Shown: positions 1 to 10,472 of the stretch, one piece after another
How positions within the stretch are numbered: the first letter of the stretch is position 1
Layout: every line of letters starts with the position of its first letter
Origin: Sphingobacterium kitahiroshimense
Lineage (GTDB): Bacteria; Bacteroidota; Bacteroidia; Sphingobacteriales; Sphingobacteriaceae
Length of the DNA: 64,000 bases
Direction: 5' to 3'
Assembly (NCBI RefSeq): GCF_025961315.1
Contig: NZ_JAOQNK010000001.1
Span: 2,852,001 to 2,916,000 of the forward strand
Made by a program: the position numbers and the translations under genes
The notes under the pieces: model-generated
The model's input: only the letters and a program-made list of their open reading frames with translations
What the model was told of the DNA's origin: nothing
Databases searched by the model: none

Positions 1-612
1 GTCGTGAAAGATTTTAATTACGCTAGTGTACGTCAGAAGATTGAACCTATCGTTTTTAAGTTTAATCCAAAAAATTCTCGACAGCTTTATATAAAAACGA
101 ATGAAAATAAAACTGTTGATGCTATAGGCGCTATGGAAAAAATTTGGAAGCAATACTATAATGATATGCCTTTCACTTATAATTTCCTGGATGAAAGCTA
201 TCAAAAACTATACACAAGTGAACAAAAACAGGGTACCATATTTAACTTCTTTGCTGTCATAACCATCTTAATATCTTGTTTAGGTCTTTTAGGTTTATGT
301 ACATACACCGCACAAGTAAAAACAAAGGAAATTGGGATTAGAAAGGTGCTAGGTGCGACGGTTTTCCACATTATACAAATGCTGAATCGGGAGTTTTTCA
401 TCTTAGTCATTATTGCGAATATTATTGCGATTCCTCTTGCTTTATATTTCGCAAATGACTGGCTTCAGGGGTTTGCCTTTAGAACTAATTTACCTATATC
501 TATATTTTTATTTTCCGGTATTCTCACATTGTTCATCACGGCACTTACAGTTAGTTTTCAATCCATTAAGGCTGCAATTATCAATCCTGCAAATAGTTTA
601 AGAGACGAATAG
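1..612 (+). CDS. FtsX-type ABC permease, C-terminal part (5' end outside window)
   Basis: The reading frame is open from base 1, so this is the last ~203 residues of a larger permease and not a gene starting at the GTG at base 4. The fragment opens with the VVKDF-type strand that precedes the last extracytoplasmic segment in this family. It then shows three membrane segments, a cytoplasmic KEIGIRKVLGA motif after the first of them, and the C-terminal NPANSLRDE signature shared by all permeases in this window. It represents the second MacB-core/FtsX half of an ~800-residue protein. A 54-nt gap to the next permease suggests co-transcription. Its upstream control lies outside the window. Confidence 0.9.
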   Translation, partial: VVKDFNYASVRQKIEPIVFKFNPKNSRQLYIKTNENKTVDAIGAMEKIWKQYYNDMPFTYNFLDESYQKLYTSEQKQGTIFNFFAVITILISCLGLLGLCTYTAQVKTKEIGIRKVLGATVFHIIQMLNREFFILVIIANIIAIPLALYFANDWLQGFAFRTNLPISIFLFSGILTLFITALTVSFQSIKAAIINPANSLRDE

Positions 613-666
613 TTACGACCTTTTCATATAAAAGAGATTGCTAAATAAAATAATTGATTCAAAATC

Positions 667-3030
667 ATGATAAAACTATTTTTTAAAACTTTTCTACGCA
701 ATATAAAACGTAATCCATTAAGTGGAATTATCAATATAATCGGTCTAGCATTGGGATTTACAGTCGTCATAATTAGTTCATTGTGGATAATGAAGCAGTT
801 TTCTGTTGACAAAAACTTCAAAAACTACGATGATATCTACCAGGTCATGATCACAGGTACATTTAATGGTGAGAAGTCTACAGATCGATCTACTCCCATA
901 CCATTGGCTAAGCTATTGCAATCTGATTTTAAAAATGAAATGCAACATATTACTTTAGTCAGTAAACGTGAAAATGCTAATTTTAAGAGTGGTGAAAAAA
1001 GGATCACTGGCAAAGGATTGTATGCAATGGGTGCATTTTCTGAACTTTTCACATTTGAATCTATAAAAGGAGACGTATCTACACCTGCCCTACCATCAAA
1101 AATGATTATTTCCGAATCATTAGCACGTCGGTTATTTGGAGATGTAGACGTTATAAGTAAAGTCGTTGAACTTAACGGTAAAGCGCAGTACCAGATAACA
1201 GGCGTTTATGCTGACTTGCCAGAAAATAGTACTTTTCATCAATTGGATTATATATTGCCATTTTGCGACTATCTGAAACAAAACCCTGATGCCGATCAAA
1301 GTTGGGGTAATTGTTTTTTCCATACCTATGCCTCTATTCAAAATCCGCTCTCTCTACCTTCATTAGAGAGAACGACAACCACCATTTTAAAATCGAAACT
1401 TACAGACATAGATCCTGAAGTTCTTTTACATCCTATGTCTAAATGGTATTTGTATGATGATTTTAAAAATGGTAAAAATATCGGTGGGCAGATTCAATAT
1501 GTTTGGATGTTTGCATTGGTAAGTGCTTTGATTATTTTGCTAGCATGTATTAACTTTATCAACCTCAGTACCGCTAGAAGTATCAAAAGAGGTAAAGAAA
1601 TCGGTATATTAAAATCGATCGGCGTAAATCGCCGCCAATTGATTCAGGGCTTTTTATTTGAATCTATCTTATCTGTATTTTTAGCATTTATACTCAGCCT
1701 CCCCCTTATACTCTTACTTCTTCCATGGATAAACGGTTTTATAGGAACTGAATTACGAATACCTTTTCATTCGATATTTTTCTATCTTATTGCTTTCTTA
1801 AGCATCGTTCTTCTTGGTCTTTCATCCGGATTATATCCATCCCTGTTCCTAACTTCATTTAATCCAATTTTAGCACTTAAAGGAAAATCAATTCAAGGAA
1901 ATAGTAAATTTAAAGCGCGGAAGATTATGGTTGTTATTCAGTTCGCTATTTCTATTTTTATGATGATCGCCACATACCTCGTCATCACCCAATTAAACTA
2001 TGTAAAAGATCGTCCAATTGGCTACAGCAACAAAAATTTAGTTAATGTCACGAGTTCAAGCGGTGAGATTATTAAAAAATTCGACGTCCTCAAAAAAGAA
2101 TTGTTTGACAAGGGACTAATCCAAAACGCAACTTTATCCTCTAGTTTTGTAAACAATCTCGCTTTAACAGGCGGTGGATTTACCTGGCAAGGTAATGATG
2201 CTAAAGAAGGATCAATCATGGGCATATATACTATTGACGAAAATTTTGCTCCTACTGTCCAATGGAAATTTATGAAAGGTAGAAACTTTTCGAAAGATTT
2301 TAAAACAGATTCTATTGCTGTCATTTTAAACGAAGCTGGTGCAAAATATATGGGAGTATCCGATTTGAATAGCAAGCAATTAAGTTTTAGAGGTGTAAAA
2401 TACAGAATCCTTGCCATCATACAGAACACAATGTCGGAATCTCCTTTCAAATCAATCACACCAACGGTTTATTTTCTTGATTTCCTTCCTAAAAACAAAA
2501 TTACACTTCGCTTAAAAGATGGAGAAAATCAAAGTCAAATACTAAAAAATATCGGGGAGAAATTTTCTGCTATAGATCCGAATCTGGTATTTGAATACAC
2601 ATTTACAGATCAAGAATATGCGAAACAATTTAAGCAGATGGAAATGATTCGTAGTTTAACCAGTTTATTTACTGGTCTTGCAATTTTGATTTCCTGCCTA
2701 GGATTGTACGCCCTCGTTTCATTCTTAACTGAACAACGTGAAAAGGAAATTGGGATCCGAAAGGTATTAGGCGCATCTGAGCTCGGCTTATGGAAGTTAC
2801 TATCAACCGAGTATATCTGGCTTACTTTTATCGGTTTTATGATAGCCACCCCGCTTGCTTATCTTTTTATGGAAAAATGGTTAGAAAATTATGTTTACCG
2901 TATTACTATTAGCTGGTCCATTTTTGCTGTCACGGGAGGTCTTGCTCTTTTCATTACGTTAATCACCGTAAGTTATCAGGCTATTAAAGTTGCTTTATCA
3001 AATCCTATTGATACACTACGGAATGAATAA
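667..3030 (+). CDS. MacB/FtsX-family ABC transporter permease (787 aa)
   Basis: Two-repeat FtsX-superfamily permease of the Bacteroidota type. TM1 lies near residues 21-42, followed by a MacB-like extracytoplasmic core (about 45-275). TM2-TM4 lie at about 280-300, 328-352 and 370-392, and TM5 at about 420-441. A second extracytoplasmic core follows (about 450-660), then three final TMs. The conserved cytoplasmic loop after TM2 reads KEIGILKSIG, and the one in the second half reads KEIGIRKVLGAS. It ends NPIDTLRNE. The family works with a separate ATPase in mechanotransmission or export at the inner membrane. No substrate can be read from sequence. It follows the truncated permease by 54 nt and is separated from the next permease by a sigma-54 control region, so it ends the upstream operon. 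Confidence 0.93.
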   Translation: MIKLFFKTFLRNIKRNPLSGIINIIGLALGFTVVIISSLWIMKQFSVDKNFKNYDDIYQVMITGTFNGEKSTDRSTPIPLAKLLQSDFKNEMQHITLVSKRENANFKSGEKRITGKGLYAMGAFSELFTFESIKGDVSTPALPSKMIISESLARRLFGDVDVISKVVELNGKAQYQITGVYADLPENSTFHQLDYILPFCDYLKQNPDADQSWGNCFFHTYASIQNPLSLPSLERTTTTILKSKLTDIDPEVLLHPMSKWYLYDDFKNGKNIGGQIQYVWMFALVSALIILLACINFINLSTARSIKRGKEIGILKSIGVNRRQLIQGFLFESILSVFLAFILSLPLILLLLPWINGFIGTELRIPFHSIFFYLIAFLSIVLLGLSSGLYPSLFLTSFNPILALKGKSIQGNSKFKARKIMVVIQFAISIFMMIATYLVITQLNYVKDRPIGYSNKNLVNVTSSSGEIIKKFDVLKKELFDKGLIQNATLSSSFVNNLALTGGGFTWQGNDAKEGSIMGIYTIDENFAPTVQWKFMKGRNFSKDFKTDSIAVILNEAGAKYMGVSDLNSKQLSFRGVKYRILAIIQNTMSESPFKSITPTVYFLDFLPKNKITLRLKDGENQSQILKNIGEKFSAIDPNLVFEYTFTDQEYAKQFKQMEMIRSLTSLFTGLAILISCLGLYALVSFLTEQREKEIGIRKVLGASELGLWKLLSTEYIWLTFIGFMIATPLAYLFMEKWLENYVYRITISWSIFAVTGGLALFITLITVSYQAIKVALSNPIDTLRNE

Positions 3031-3045
3031 TCACCCTCATAACCT

Positions 3046-3080
3046 GTACGCTTACGAACGCTAGGTGTTCGAAAGCGTAC
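3046..3080 (+). promoter_or_regulatory. 35-bp double-dyad upstream activator site A
   Basis: Left 14-bp dyad GTACGCTTACGAAC (3046-3059), 7-bp spacer, right dyad GTTCGAAAGCGTAC (3067-3080). The two dyads are also inverted copies of each other: CTGTACGCTT at 3044-3053 pairs perfectly with AAGCGTACAG at 3073-3082. The same layout recurs at 16522, 19768, 22434 and 23784. The sigma-54-like element starts 56 nt downstream. Inferred to bind an NtrC-family enhancer-binding protein as two dimers on one DNA face. Confidence 0.85.
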
Positions 3081-3136
3081 AGTTAAAGAAGGATACAGCA
3101 ATAAACAATTAACTGATTAGCAATAATTTAAAACAT

Positions 3137-3152
3137 TGGCTTATGGATTGAA
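3137..3152 (+). promoter_or_regulatory. Sigma-54 (-24/-12) promoter A
   Basis: TGGCTTATGGATTGAA has the TGGC-N7-TTG spacing of RpoN promoters, with the -12 GC degraded to GA. It is the weakest of the five copies but keeps the fixed distance (56 nt) from activator site A. Expected transcript start is about 3163, giving a ~30-nt leader for the permease at 3195. It probably serves the five-gene run to 15334, because no other control region is seen between those genes. Confidence 0.65.
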
Positions 3153-3194
3153 CTTAAAAAGTGGCAAAAAAATACGAGTCTAAAGTTTAAACAA

Positions 3195-5555
3195 ATGATA
3201 CAGAACTATATTAAAATAGCATGGCTCAATCTTTTGAAAAGTAAGGGATATGCAACCATTAACATTATTGGCTTAGCTATTGGTATGGCAGCTGTATTGT
3301 TAATAGGCATCTGGATACAGAATCAATCACAATTTGACAATTTCTATAGCAATAAAGATAATCTATATAGACTCTGGAACAAATATGACGAGGAGGGTGA
3401 AATCAACTTGCTAAACATCACAGCAGGAACTGCTTCATCTACTTTAAAAGCAGAATATCCAGAGGTGGAGCATGCTGCTCGTATGTATTGGAGCACCGAT
3501 AGATTATTATCCTTTGATAATAAAAAGATAAAATCTAAAGGAAATGAAGTTGATCCAAATTTTATTGAAATGTTCGATTTCAAACTTTTAAAGGGTAATC
3601 GCAATGAAGTATTAAACGGTCCAAACAATATTATCCTAACAGAGCGACTCTCAAAAAAAATATTTGGGGATGCGGATCCTTTGAACAAAACGATTACATT
3701 GGATAACAAAGAACCTTATCAGGTGACTGGAGTAATAGCAGATTTACCCAGCAATACAGATTTTGATTTTACATATCTGATTCCCTTAATCAATGCAAGT
3801 AGTCAATCTCCCACTTGGAACATAAATACATTTATGACTTATATCCAGCTAAAGAATGGGACAAATGTAGATGCCTTTAATAAAAAACTAGTCAATATCA
3901 TTGCAAAGAAAACGAATAATGAGCAGAAAGGTTCACTCTTTTTATATCCAGTATCCAAAATGCACTTGTATTCTAAATTTGAACAAGGTATCCCAGTTGG
4001 AGGCAAAATCACCCAAGTTAAACTTGTTGCTGGTCTTGGATTTTTGATTTTAGTGATCGCTTGTATTAATTTCATTAATTTAAGCACTGCGCGCAGTCAA
4101 AAGCGAGCAAAAGAAGTCGCGGTACGTAAAGTGGTTGGCGCCCAACGCAGCAGTTTGATTATACAATTTTTAACAGAGTCGGTCCTACTATCTTGTATTG
4201 CAGGAATACTTGCCATAGGATTAACATCTATATCCCTCCCACTATTTAATAAAGTATTGGACAAACCTTTAGTTTTTTCGATTACAGATCCTATGATCTG
4301 GGTCTCTCTTCTCGGATTTATATTGTTTACAGGAATATTAGCTGGGTTATACCCTGCATTTGTGCTATCGTCTTTTAAACCCGTTAAATCATTGAAAGTA
4401 TCTGGAAAGTCTCAAAGATTTGCCTTCAATTTCCGTGAAGTATTAGTTGTTTTCCAATTTGGAGTTGCCTTAATCTTGATTATTGCAACCCTGATCGTCA
4501 ATAAACAGATTGAATATGCAGGAAAACGTGATGTTGGTTACTCACCTTCACAACTGATCGAAATTCCAATGGAAGGTGATATGACAAAAAATTATGAAGT
4601 TATCAAATCTGAATTGATCAATAAGGATATTGCGCAAGCTGTGACCCGTACCGGATGGTCAATTACCCAAAACAATTCCAATTCAGGGGGTAATTTTTCA
4701 TGGGAAGGTTCAACTCCGGAACAAGGGAAGAAAATCGTTTTCAATCTTGGAAAATCAGAAAGTGATTTTGTTAAAACTCTGGGATTAAAATTGATCGAAG
4801 GTCGTGATATTGACTTCGAGCGATTGGCTTCTGATAGTATGTCGGTACTCGTAAATGAGGCTGCGATCAAAGAAATGAAATTGAAAAATCCTATTGGTAG
4901 CATCCTGAAATGGGGAAGTAATACCTTTACGATTATAGGAGTTATCAATGATTACATCAGCGGGTCTCCATACAGCCCAGTTACTCCACTTCTCATTCAC
5001 CCTGCAAAAGAGTGGATGTTAAATATGGTCGTTCGTACTAATCCATCTTCTCCCGTAGAACAGAACTTGAAACAGATAGAGCAAGTACTCAAGAAATTCA
5101 ATCCAGCCTACCCATTTGAATATAAATTCGTTGATCAGCGCTTTGCCTCAAAGTTTAAAGAGCAACAACAAACAGCTCAGTTGGCACTCATATTCTCAGC
5201 ATTGGCCATCTTTATATCTTGTCTTGGACTGTTTGGATTAGTATCCTATATCGCTGAGCTGAGAACAAAAGAGATTGGTATACGTAAAGTACTGGGAGCA
5301 TCTGTGACAGGTATAACAGCCATGCTCTCAAGAGATTTTGTAAAACTGGTTCTTATAGCCATTTTAATTGCTTCACCTATTGCCTGGTGGACAATGAATA
5401 AATGGTTGCAGGATTTTTCTTACCGCATCGAGATTCAATGGTGGATCTTTGCTTTAGCAGGGATCGCCGCATTGACTGTCGCAATTATTACGGTGAGTAC
5501 ACAAGCTATTAAAGCGGCAAATACAAATCCTGTAAAAACATTACGGGATGAATAA
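3195..5555 (+). CDS. MacB/FtsX-family ABC transporter permease (786 aa)
   Basis: First gene of a five-permease run (3195-15334) and preceded by the sigma-54 control unit A. The N-terminus MIQNYIKIAW, TM1 near residues 21-42, the STARSQKRAKEVAVRKVVGA loop after TM2 and the TKEIGIRKVLGAS loop in the second half define it. The C-terminus is NPVKTLRDE. It is closest to the permease at 8050: both share the exact stretch LVLIAILIASPIAWWTMN near the C-terminus, which points to duplication within the array. The start is supported by the conserved MIxNYIKIAW opening found in three neighbours. Substrate unknown. Confidence 0.94.
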   Translation: MIQNYIKIAWLNLLKSKGYATINIIGLAIGMAAVLLIGIWIQNQSQFDNFYSNKDNLYRLWNKYDEEGEINLLNITAGTASSTLKAEYPEVEHAARMYWSTDRLLSFDNKKIKSKGNEVDPNFIEMFDFKLLKGNRNEVLNGPNNIILTERLSKKIFGDADPLNKTITLDNKEPYQVTGVIADLPSNTDFDFTYLIPLINASSQSPTWNINTFMTYIQLKNGTNVDAFNKKLVNIIAKKTNNEQKGSLFLYPVSKMHLYSKFEQGIPVGGKITQVKLVAGLGFLILVIACINFINLSTARSQKRAKEVAVRKVVGAQRSSLIIQFLTESVLLSCIAGILAIGLTSISLPLFNKVLDKPLVFSITDPMIWVSLLGFILFTGILAGLYPAFVLSSFKPVKSLKVSGKSQRFAFNFREVLVVFQFGVALILIIATLIVNKQIEYAGKRDVGYSPSQLIEIPMEGDMTKNYEVIKSELINKDIAQAVTRTGWSITQNNSNSGGNFSWEGSTPEQGKKIVFNLGKSESDFVKTLGLKLIEGRDIDFERLASDSMSVLVNEAAIKEMKLKNPIGSILKWGSNTFTIIGVINDYISGSPYSPVTPLLIHPAKEWMLNMVVRTNPSSPVEQNLKQIEQVLKKFNPAYPFEYKFVDQRFASKFKEQQQTAQLALIFSALAIFISCLGLFGLVSYIAELRTKEIGIRKVLGASVTGITAMLSRDFVKLVLIAILIASPIAWWTMNKWLQDFSYRIEIQWWIFALAGIAALTVAIITVSTQAIKAANTNPVKTLRDE

Positions 5556-5618
5556 TAACATACACTTACTGTAGCGTTATCTGAATGAATTAATGAAAAA
5601 AGCTTTTAAGCATAAAAA

Positions 5619-8009
5619 ATGATACGAAACTATATTAAAATAGCATGGCGGAATATTCGAAAGAATAGAGGGTTTTCACTGTTGAACATGTCGGGATTAA
5701 CGATTGGAATAACCTGCTTTTTGTTATTAGCTACTTATATATACCATGAATCCAGTTATGAACGTTTTTTCTCTCATGCAGATCGACTTGCGTACTTCAG
5801 CCTATCATACAAAGCTCCAAACAGCGCAGAAATGGTTTCATCCAGTACAACGCCAACAGGTCTACAACAGACTTTACAATCTGATTTTCCCGAAATTGAG
5901 CAGGCCAGTCGTTTATATCCGTATATACAAGGTGGATTAATTGATATTGGAAATCAATCTTTAAAGGAAAATAAGCTGATTTATGCTGATAAGAACGTAT
6001 TTGAAATTCTCGATTATGATTTTATTGAGGGAAACAAAAAACATGTATTGGATGAGCCTAATCAAATTGTATTGACAGAAACTTTAGCTAAAAAATATTT
6101 CCCAAATGAATCGGCTATAAATAAAACATTGATTATTGATAAAGTGAACTGGAAGGTATCTGGGGTTATAGCCGATATGCCTAGTAATACACAGTTCAGA
6201 TTTTCTGCCATTCTCTCTAACCAAGGCCTAACACGCTATAAAGAGGCTTCATGGAATTCAGCTAACGATATTACTATAGGATTATTAAAAACTGATCAAA
6301 GCTTTCAATCGGTACAACTTAAACTGGATAATCTGGTTAAGGACAAATTTAGTGAGTCTATTAAACAGGGATATGAATTCGGTTTTAAAGTAGAAAAATT
6401 AAGTGATATTCATTTGCACTCAAAAACTGCAGGTACTGGAAATATCCTCTATGTTTATATTTTAGTGGCTCTAGGTATTGCTCTTCTCATCTTGACCTGC
6501 ATTAATTTCACCAATTTGATTCTTGCAAATGCGATTGAACGAAAAAAAGAGATCGGTGTAAAGAAGGTCCTGGGTGCAGGGCGAAAAACAATATTCTTTC
6601 AGTTCCTCTTCGAATGTAGCTTAATGATTTTGATATCCTTAATTATAAGCTTAGTGGCAACATGGTTACTGTTACCTCTATTCGGTCATTTCATGGGAGT
6701 AGAAATGCAGATCAACCTTTGGAACAAACCTATCCTCTATATAGCAATATTAGCTTTCTTTATTATCCTGTCACTACTTGCAGGTGGTTGGCCTGCCTAC
6801 TCGATTTCGAGTTCAAAACCGATTTCAATATTCAGAAGTAAACTGATCGAAAAACAGACAGGGATATCCTTGAGTAAAGTGCTGATTGTGTTCCAATTTT
6901 GTATTTCCATATTTTTTATCATCTGTACATTATTTGCTGGTCAACAAATGAAATTTATTCAATCTAAAAATACAGGACTGGATCGTTCAGATATATTGGT
7001 GCTCGATGGCCGAGGATGGCAGGATAAAGAGCGTCAATTGCTAAAGGATAAGCTAATTCAATTAAACAGTGTTAAAGGCGTAACGGCATCTTATGATAGT
7101 CCGGTTAATATTCAGGGGGGCTATACGATTAATGAAGTAGAAGGACAGGCTCCAGACTTCTCTATTGATGTCACTGCTATTCCTATTGAAAAAGACTTTG
7201 TATCCGTGTTCAACATTAAATCTATTGCTGGTTCTTCCCTATCGGATACGGACATTTTAAGAGCAAGCGATACCGTCGCTCCGGAGAATAGTTTTATTAT
7301 TAATACGCTAGCTGCAACTGCTATGGGCTGGACTCCTAAAGATGCAATCGGTAAAAAAATAAATTTAAATGGCCGCAAGGGCACTGTAAAACAAGTGGTT
7401 GAAAGCTTTAATTTTAAATCTTTACATAATGAAATCACTCCTGTTGTGCTCTTTCCTGAATATGGTTATTTCGGAAATATCTTTATTAAGCTGCATGCTG
7501 GAGTTCCTACACAAGACGCATTGAATCAGATCAAAACGATTGTAAAAGAGATCGCTCCGAAAAACAATTATGACTATCATTTTTTAAATGACGACTTTAA
7601 TCAACTTTATCTACAGGATCAACAGACAACACGAGCGATGCAACTTTTTTCATTAATTACTATCTCCATAGCGTGTATGGGATTATTTGCACTTTCGACC
7701 TATACGGTGCAACAAAGAATTAAAGAGATTGGAATCCGGAAAATTGTTGGTGCATCTGTTATAAAAATTGTTAGCTTATTAAGTGTAGATTTCCTCAGGT
7801 TAGTAGTTCTTGCGCTCGCTATTAGCATTCCTTTTGGCTGGTTTGCAATGCATAAATGGCTAGACAATTTTGCTTATCATATTGAACTTGACTGGTGGAT
7901 CTTTATACTTGCCGGTGGCAGTGCTTTACTCATCTCGTTCTTAACAATAAGTTACCAGACTGTCCGTGCTGCTATGGTCAATCCAATTGATTGTTTACGG
8001 GATGAATAA
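5619..8009 (+). CDS. MacB/FtsX-family ABC transporter permease (796 aa)
   Basis: Second gene of the 3195-15334 run, 63 nt after its neighbour. It opens MIRNYIKIAWRNIRKNRGFS and has the usual two MacB-core/FtsX halves. The first cytoplasmic loop is ANAIERKKEIGVKKVLGAG, lacking the STAR motif of its neighbours, and the second is IKEIGIRKIVGAS. The protein ends NPIDCLRDE. No sigma-54 element or activator dyad occurs in the 63-nt gap, so it is expected to depend on the promoter before 3195. Confidence 0.93.
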   Translation: MIRNYIKIAWRNIRKNRGFSLLNMSGLTIGITCFLLLATYIYHESSYERFFSHADRLAYFSLSYKAPNSAEMVSSSTTPTGLQQTLQSDFPEIEQASRLYPYIQGGLIDIGNQSLKENKLIYADKNVFEILDYDFIEGNKKHVLDEPNQIVLTETLAKKYFPNESAINKTLIIDKVNWKVSGVIADMPSNTQFRFSAILSNQGLTRYKEASWNSANDITIGLLKTDQSFQSVQLKLDNLVKDKFSESIKQGYEFGFKVEKLSDIHLHSKTAGTGNILYVYILVALGIALLILTCINFTNLILANAIERKKEIGVKKVLGAGRKTIFFQFLFECSLMILISLIISLVATWLLLPLFGHFMGVEMQINLWNKPILYIAILAFFIILSLLAGGWPAYSISSSKPISIFRSKLIEKQTGISLSKVLIVFQFCISIFFIICTLFAGQQMKFIQSKNTGLDRSDILVLDGRGWQDKERQLLKDKLIQLNSVKGVTASYDSPVNIQGGYTINEVEGQAPDFSIDVTAIPIEKDFVSVFNIKSIAGSSLSDTDILRASDTVAPENSFIINTLAATAMGWTPKDAIGKKINLNGRKGTVKQVVESFNFKSLHNEITPVVLFPEYGYFGNIFIKLHAGVPTQDALNQIKTIVKEIAPKNNYDYHFLNDDFNQLYLQDQQTTRAMQLFSLITISIACMGLFALSTYTVQQRIKEIGIRKIVGASVIKIVSLLSVDFLRLVVLALAISIPFGWFAMHKWLDNFAYHIELDWWIFILAGGSALLISFLTISYQTVRAAMVNPIDCLRDE

Positions 8010-8049
8010 TTTACTGCATTAAAAAAATTGACTACTTTATACGATAACG

Positions 8050-10434
8050 ATGATAAAGAACTATATCAAAATCGCATGGCGTAATTTATTGAAAAATAAG
8101 GCTTTCTCTAGCATCAACATCATTGGATTGGCTATTGGTATGGCCGGAGCTTTGCTTATTGCGCTATGGTTGCAAAACATGCTGAGTATGGATCGGTTTC
8201 ACGAGAAAAGTGATAGGCTCTATGCGATAAGTAACCGAGATGATCATACTGGCAAGAAATGGGCATGGTTAAATACACCCAAAATAATGGGACCAACCTT
8301 GAAAAATGATTTTCCTGAAATTGAAAGTTTTACAAGACTTGACGATGGAACTGGTAATCAATTTATTGCAACATACAAGGATCAAAAAATAGTATCCCAA
8401 ATCGGATTCGCTGATCCTGGATTTTTCAACATGTTTAGTTTCCCTTTGTTGAAAGGAGATAAAAACAACCTATTGAATGATGCTAACTCGATCGTAATCA
8501 CACAAAAATATGCAAAGACTCTCTTTGGAAACGAAGATCCTATAGGAAAGATCATTAAAATTGATTCTGTCAATTTGGTTACTGTAACTGGACTTCTTCT
8601 AGATCTGCCCAATAATAGCAGCATGAATTTTGAAGGTTTAGTTTCTTGGGATTATGCAAAAAAAATAAGATATGTAGATACAAATTGGAGTAATAACTCC
8701 ACCTATACCTATGTACTATTAAAAGCAGGGACATCGTTGCCAGCATTCAATGAAAAAATAAGATTAGTTAGTCAAAATCATATAAACATTGGCGATAATG
8801 AGATCAAGTCCACAAATGAAATCTTTGCATTTCCATTTAAAGATAGTTATCTCTACGATAAAGGTGACGGTGGAAACTATACTTCCGGTCGCATTCAACT
8901 CGTTCGTTTGTTCGCTTGGATCGGTGCTTTTATCTTGCTCGTCGCCTGTATTAATTTTATGAATCTAAGTACTGCTCGCTCTGAAAGAAGAGCCAAAGAA
9001 GTAGGTGTTCGTAAAGTTGTAGGTGCTGATCGTAAAAGCCTCATGTTACAATTTATCTCTGAAAGTATTTTGATCAGCTTGTTAGCTATGGTACTTGCAA
9101 TCACATTTATGGTGTTGGTACTACCAGCTTTTAATAATTTAGTACAAAAAAATCTAACACTTTCTCTTCTCTCAATTCAAACCTGGTTATCATTAATAGC
9201 ATTCAGTGTAATTACGGGTATACTGGCAGGAAGTTATCCAGCATTTTTTCTTTCATCTTTTAAACCTTTGAAGACATTGAAAGGAAAGTTAAATACTTAC
9301 AATAAGGGAATGAGCATCCGTTCGATGTTGGTAATTATTCAGTTTTCACTAGCCATTATCTTAACCATTGCTACTATCATCGTTTCCAAGCAAATTCAAT
9401 TTACGAAAGACAGGGAACGTGGTTATGATGAAAATGGTTTAGTATATACGAGCTTATCAGGGAAATTAAGTAAAAATTACATCAGTTTACGGAATGAGTT
9501 ACTTAACAGTAATGCTGTCCTTTCGGTATCCAAAAATATGTCTCCTGTTACTGATCGCTTTAGCAATGGATGGGGATTCAGCTGGCCGGGAAGTACTGAA
9601 AGTGATAAAAAAATATTGTTCAATCGCTTTAGTTCTGATGCCAATGCTGTACAAAATCTAGGCTTCAAACTTGTGAAAGGTCGAGATATTGACGTATACA
9701 AATATGCTACAGATAGTACTGCCGTATTATTGACAGAAACAGCCATAAAATCAATGCGAATAAGTGACCCAGTGGGGCAGATTATTCAAGGCGACAGTGA
9801 AAATTGGCCAGTGGTTGGTGTAATCAAAGATTTTATCATTGATTCACCCTATGACGAAATAGCGCCAATGATTATTCTTGGTCCTAAATCCTGGTTCACA
9901 ACGATACATTATCGACTGAATCCGAATAACAGTACCGAAACAAACCTAAAAAAGATAGCGGATATCTTCAAGAAATTTAATCCTGACTATCCTTTTGATT
10001 ATAAATTTATTGATAAAAATTTCGAATCTAAATTTAAAGAGACACAATCCATTGGAACAATTTCTATGCTATTTGCAGGATTAACAATCTTTATTTCATG
10101 TCTTGGACTATTGGCTCTTATCGCCTACATGGCAGAGACACGGATGAAGGAAATTGCTGTTAGGAAGGTATTGGGGGCATCTGTTGGGCAATTAACATCT
10201 TTGCTCTCTTTAGATTTTCTAAAATTGGTCCTTATAGCAATTCTTATCGCATCACCGATAGCATGGTGGACAATGAATGACTGGTTGAAAGATTATAGTT
10301 ATCGCATTGAAATCCAATGGCATTATTTTGCTATTGCAGGTCTTATGGCTATTCTGATCAGTTTGGCAACGATTAGTTACCAAGCGATCAAAGCCGCTCT
10401 TTCAAATCCTGTCAATAGTCTACGTGATGAATAA
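8050..10434 (+). CDS. MacB/FtsX-family ABC transporter permease (794 aa)
   Basis: Third gene of the run, 40 nt after the previous stop. It starts MIKNYIKIAWRNLLKNKAFS. Loops: STARSERRAKEVGVRKVVGA after TM2 and MKEIAVRKVLGAS in the second half. C-terminus NPVNSLRDE. Similarity to the 3195 product is visible along the whole length (INIIGLAIGMA in TM1, identical segment before the last TM pair), so these two are probably the closest pair in this operon. Inner-membrane protein with eight predicted TMs. Confidence 0.94.
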   Translation: MIKNYIKIAWRNLLKNKAFSSINIIGLAIGMAGALLIALWLQNMLSMDRFHEKSDRLYAISNRDDHTGKKWAWLNTPKIMGPTLKNDFPEIESFTRLDDGTGNQFIATYKDQKIVSQIGFADPGFFNMFSFPLLKGDKNNLLNDANSIVITQKYAKTLFGNEDPIGKIIKIDSVNLVTVTGLLLDLPNNSSMNFEGLVSWDYAKKIRYVDTNWSNNSTYTYVLLKAGTSLPAFNEKIRLVSQNHINIGDNEIKSTNEIFAFPFKDSYLYDKGDGGNYTSGRIQLVRLFAWIGAFILLVACINFMNLSTARSERRAKEVGVRKVVGADRKSLMLQFISESILISLLAMVLAITFMVLVLPAFNNLVQKNLTLSLLSIQTWLSLIAFSVITGILAGSYPAFFLSSFKPLKTLKGKLNTYNKGMSIRSMLVIIQFSLAIILTIATIIVSKQIQFTKDRERGYDENGLVYTSLSGKLSKNYISLRNELLNSNAVLSVSKNMSPVTDRFSNGWGFSWPGSTESDKKILFNRFSSDANAVQNLGFKLVKGRDIDVYKYATDSTAVLLTETAIKSMRISDPVGQIIQGDSENWPVVGVIKDFIIDSPYDEIAPMIILGPKSWFTTIHYRLNPNNSTETNLKKIADIFKKFNPDYPFDYKFIDKNFESKFKETQSIGTISMLFAGLTIFISCLGLLALIAYMAETRMKEIAVRKVLGASVGQLTSLLSLDFLKLVLIAILIASPIAWWTMNDWLKDYSYRIEIQWHYFAIAGLMAILISLATISYQAIKAALSNPVNSLRDE

Positions 10435-10472
10435 CAGCTTAATAGATATTTTAAATAATTTAGAACAAGCTA

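Noticed and set aside
2022..2459. Minus-strand open frame of 145 codons inside the 667 permease
   Set aside because: Antisense shadow of a strongly supported gene; no domain or start signal.
3162..3177. Second TGGC site (TGGCAAAAAAATACGA) as the sigma-54 promoter of unit A
   Set aside because: It lacks TTG at -12. The element at 3137 has better bases and the conserved 54-56 nt distance from the activator site.
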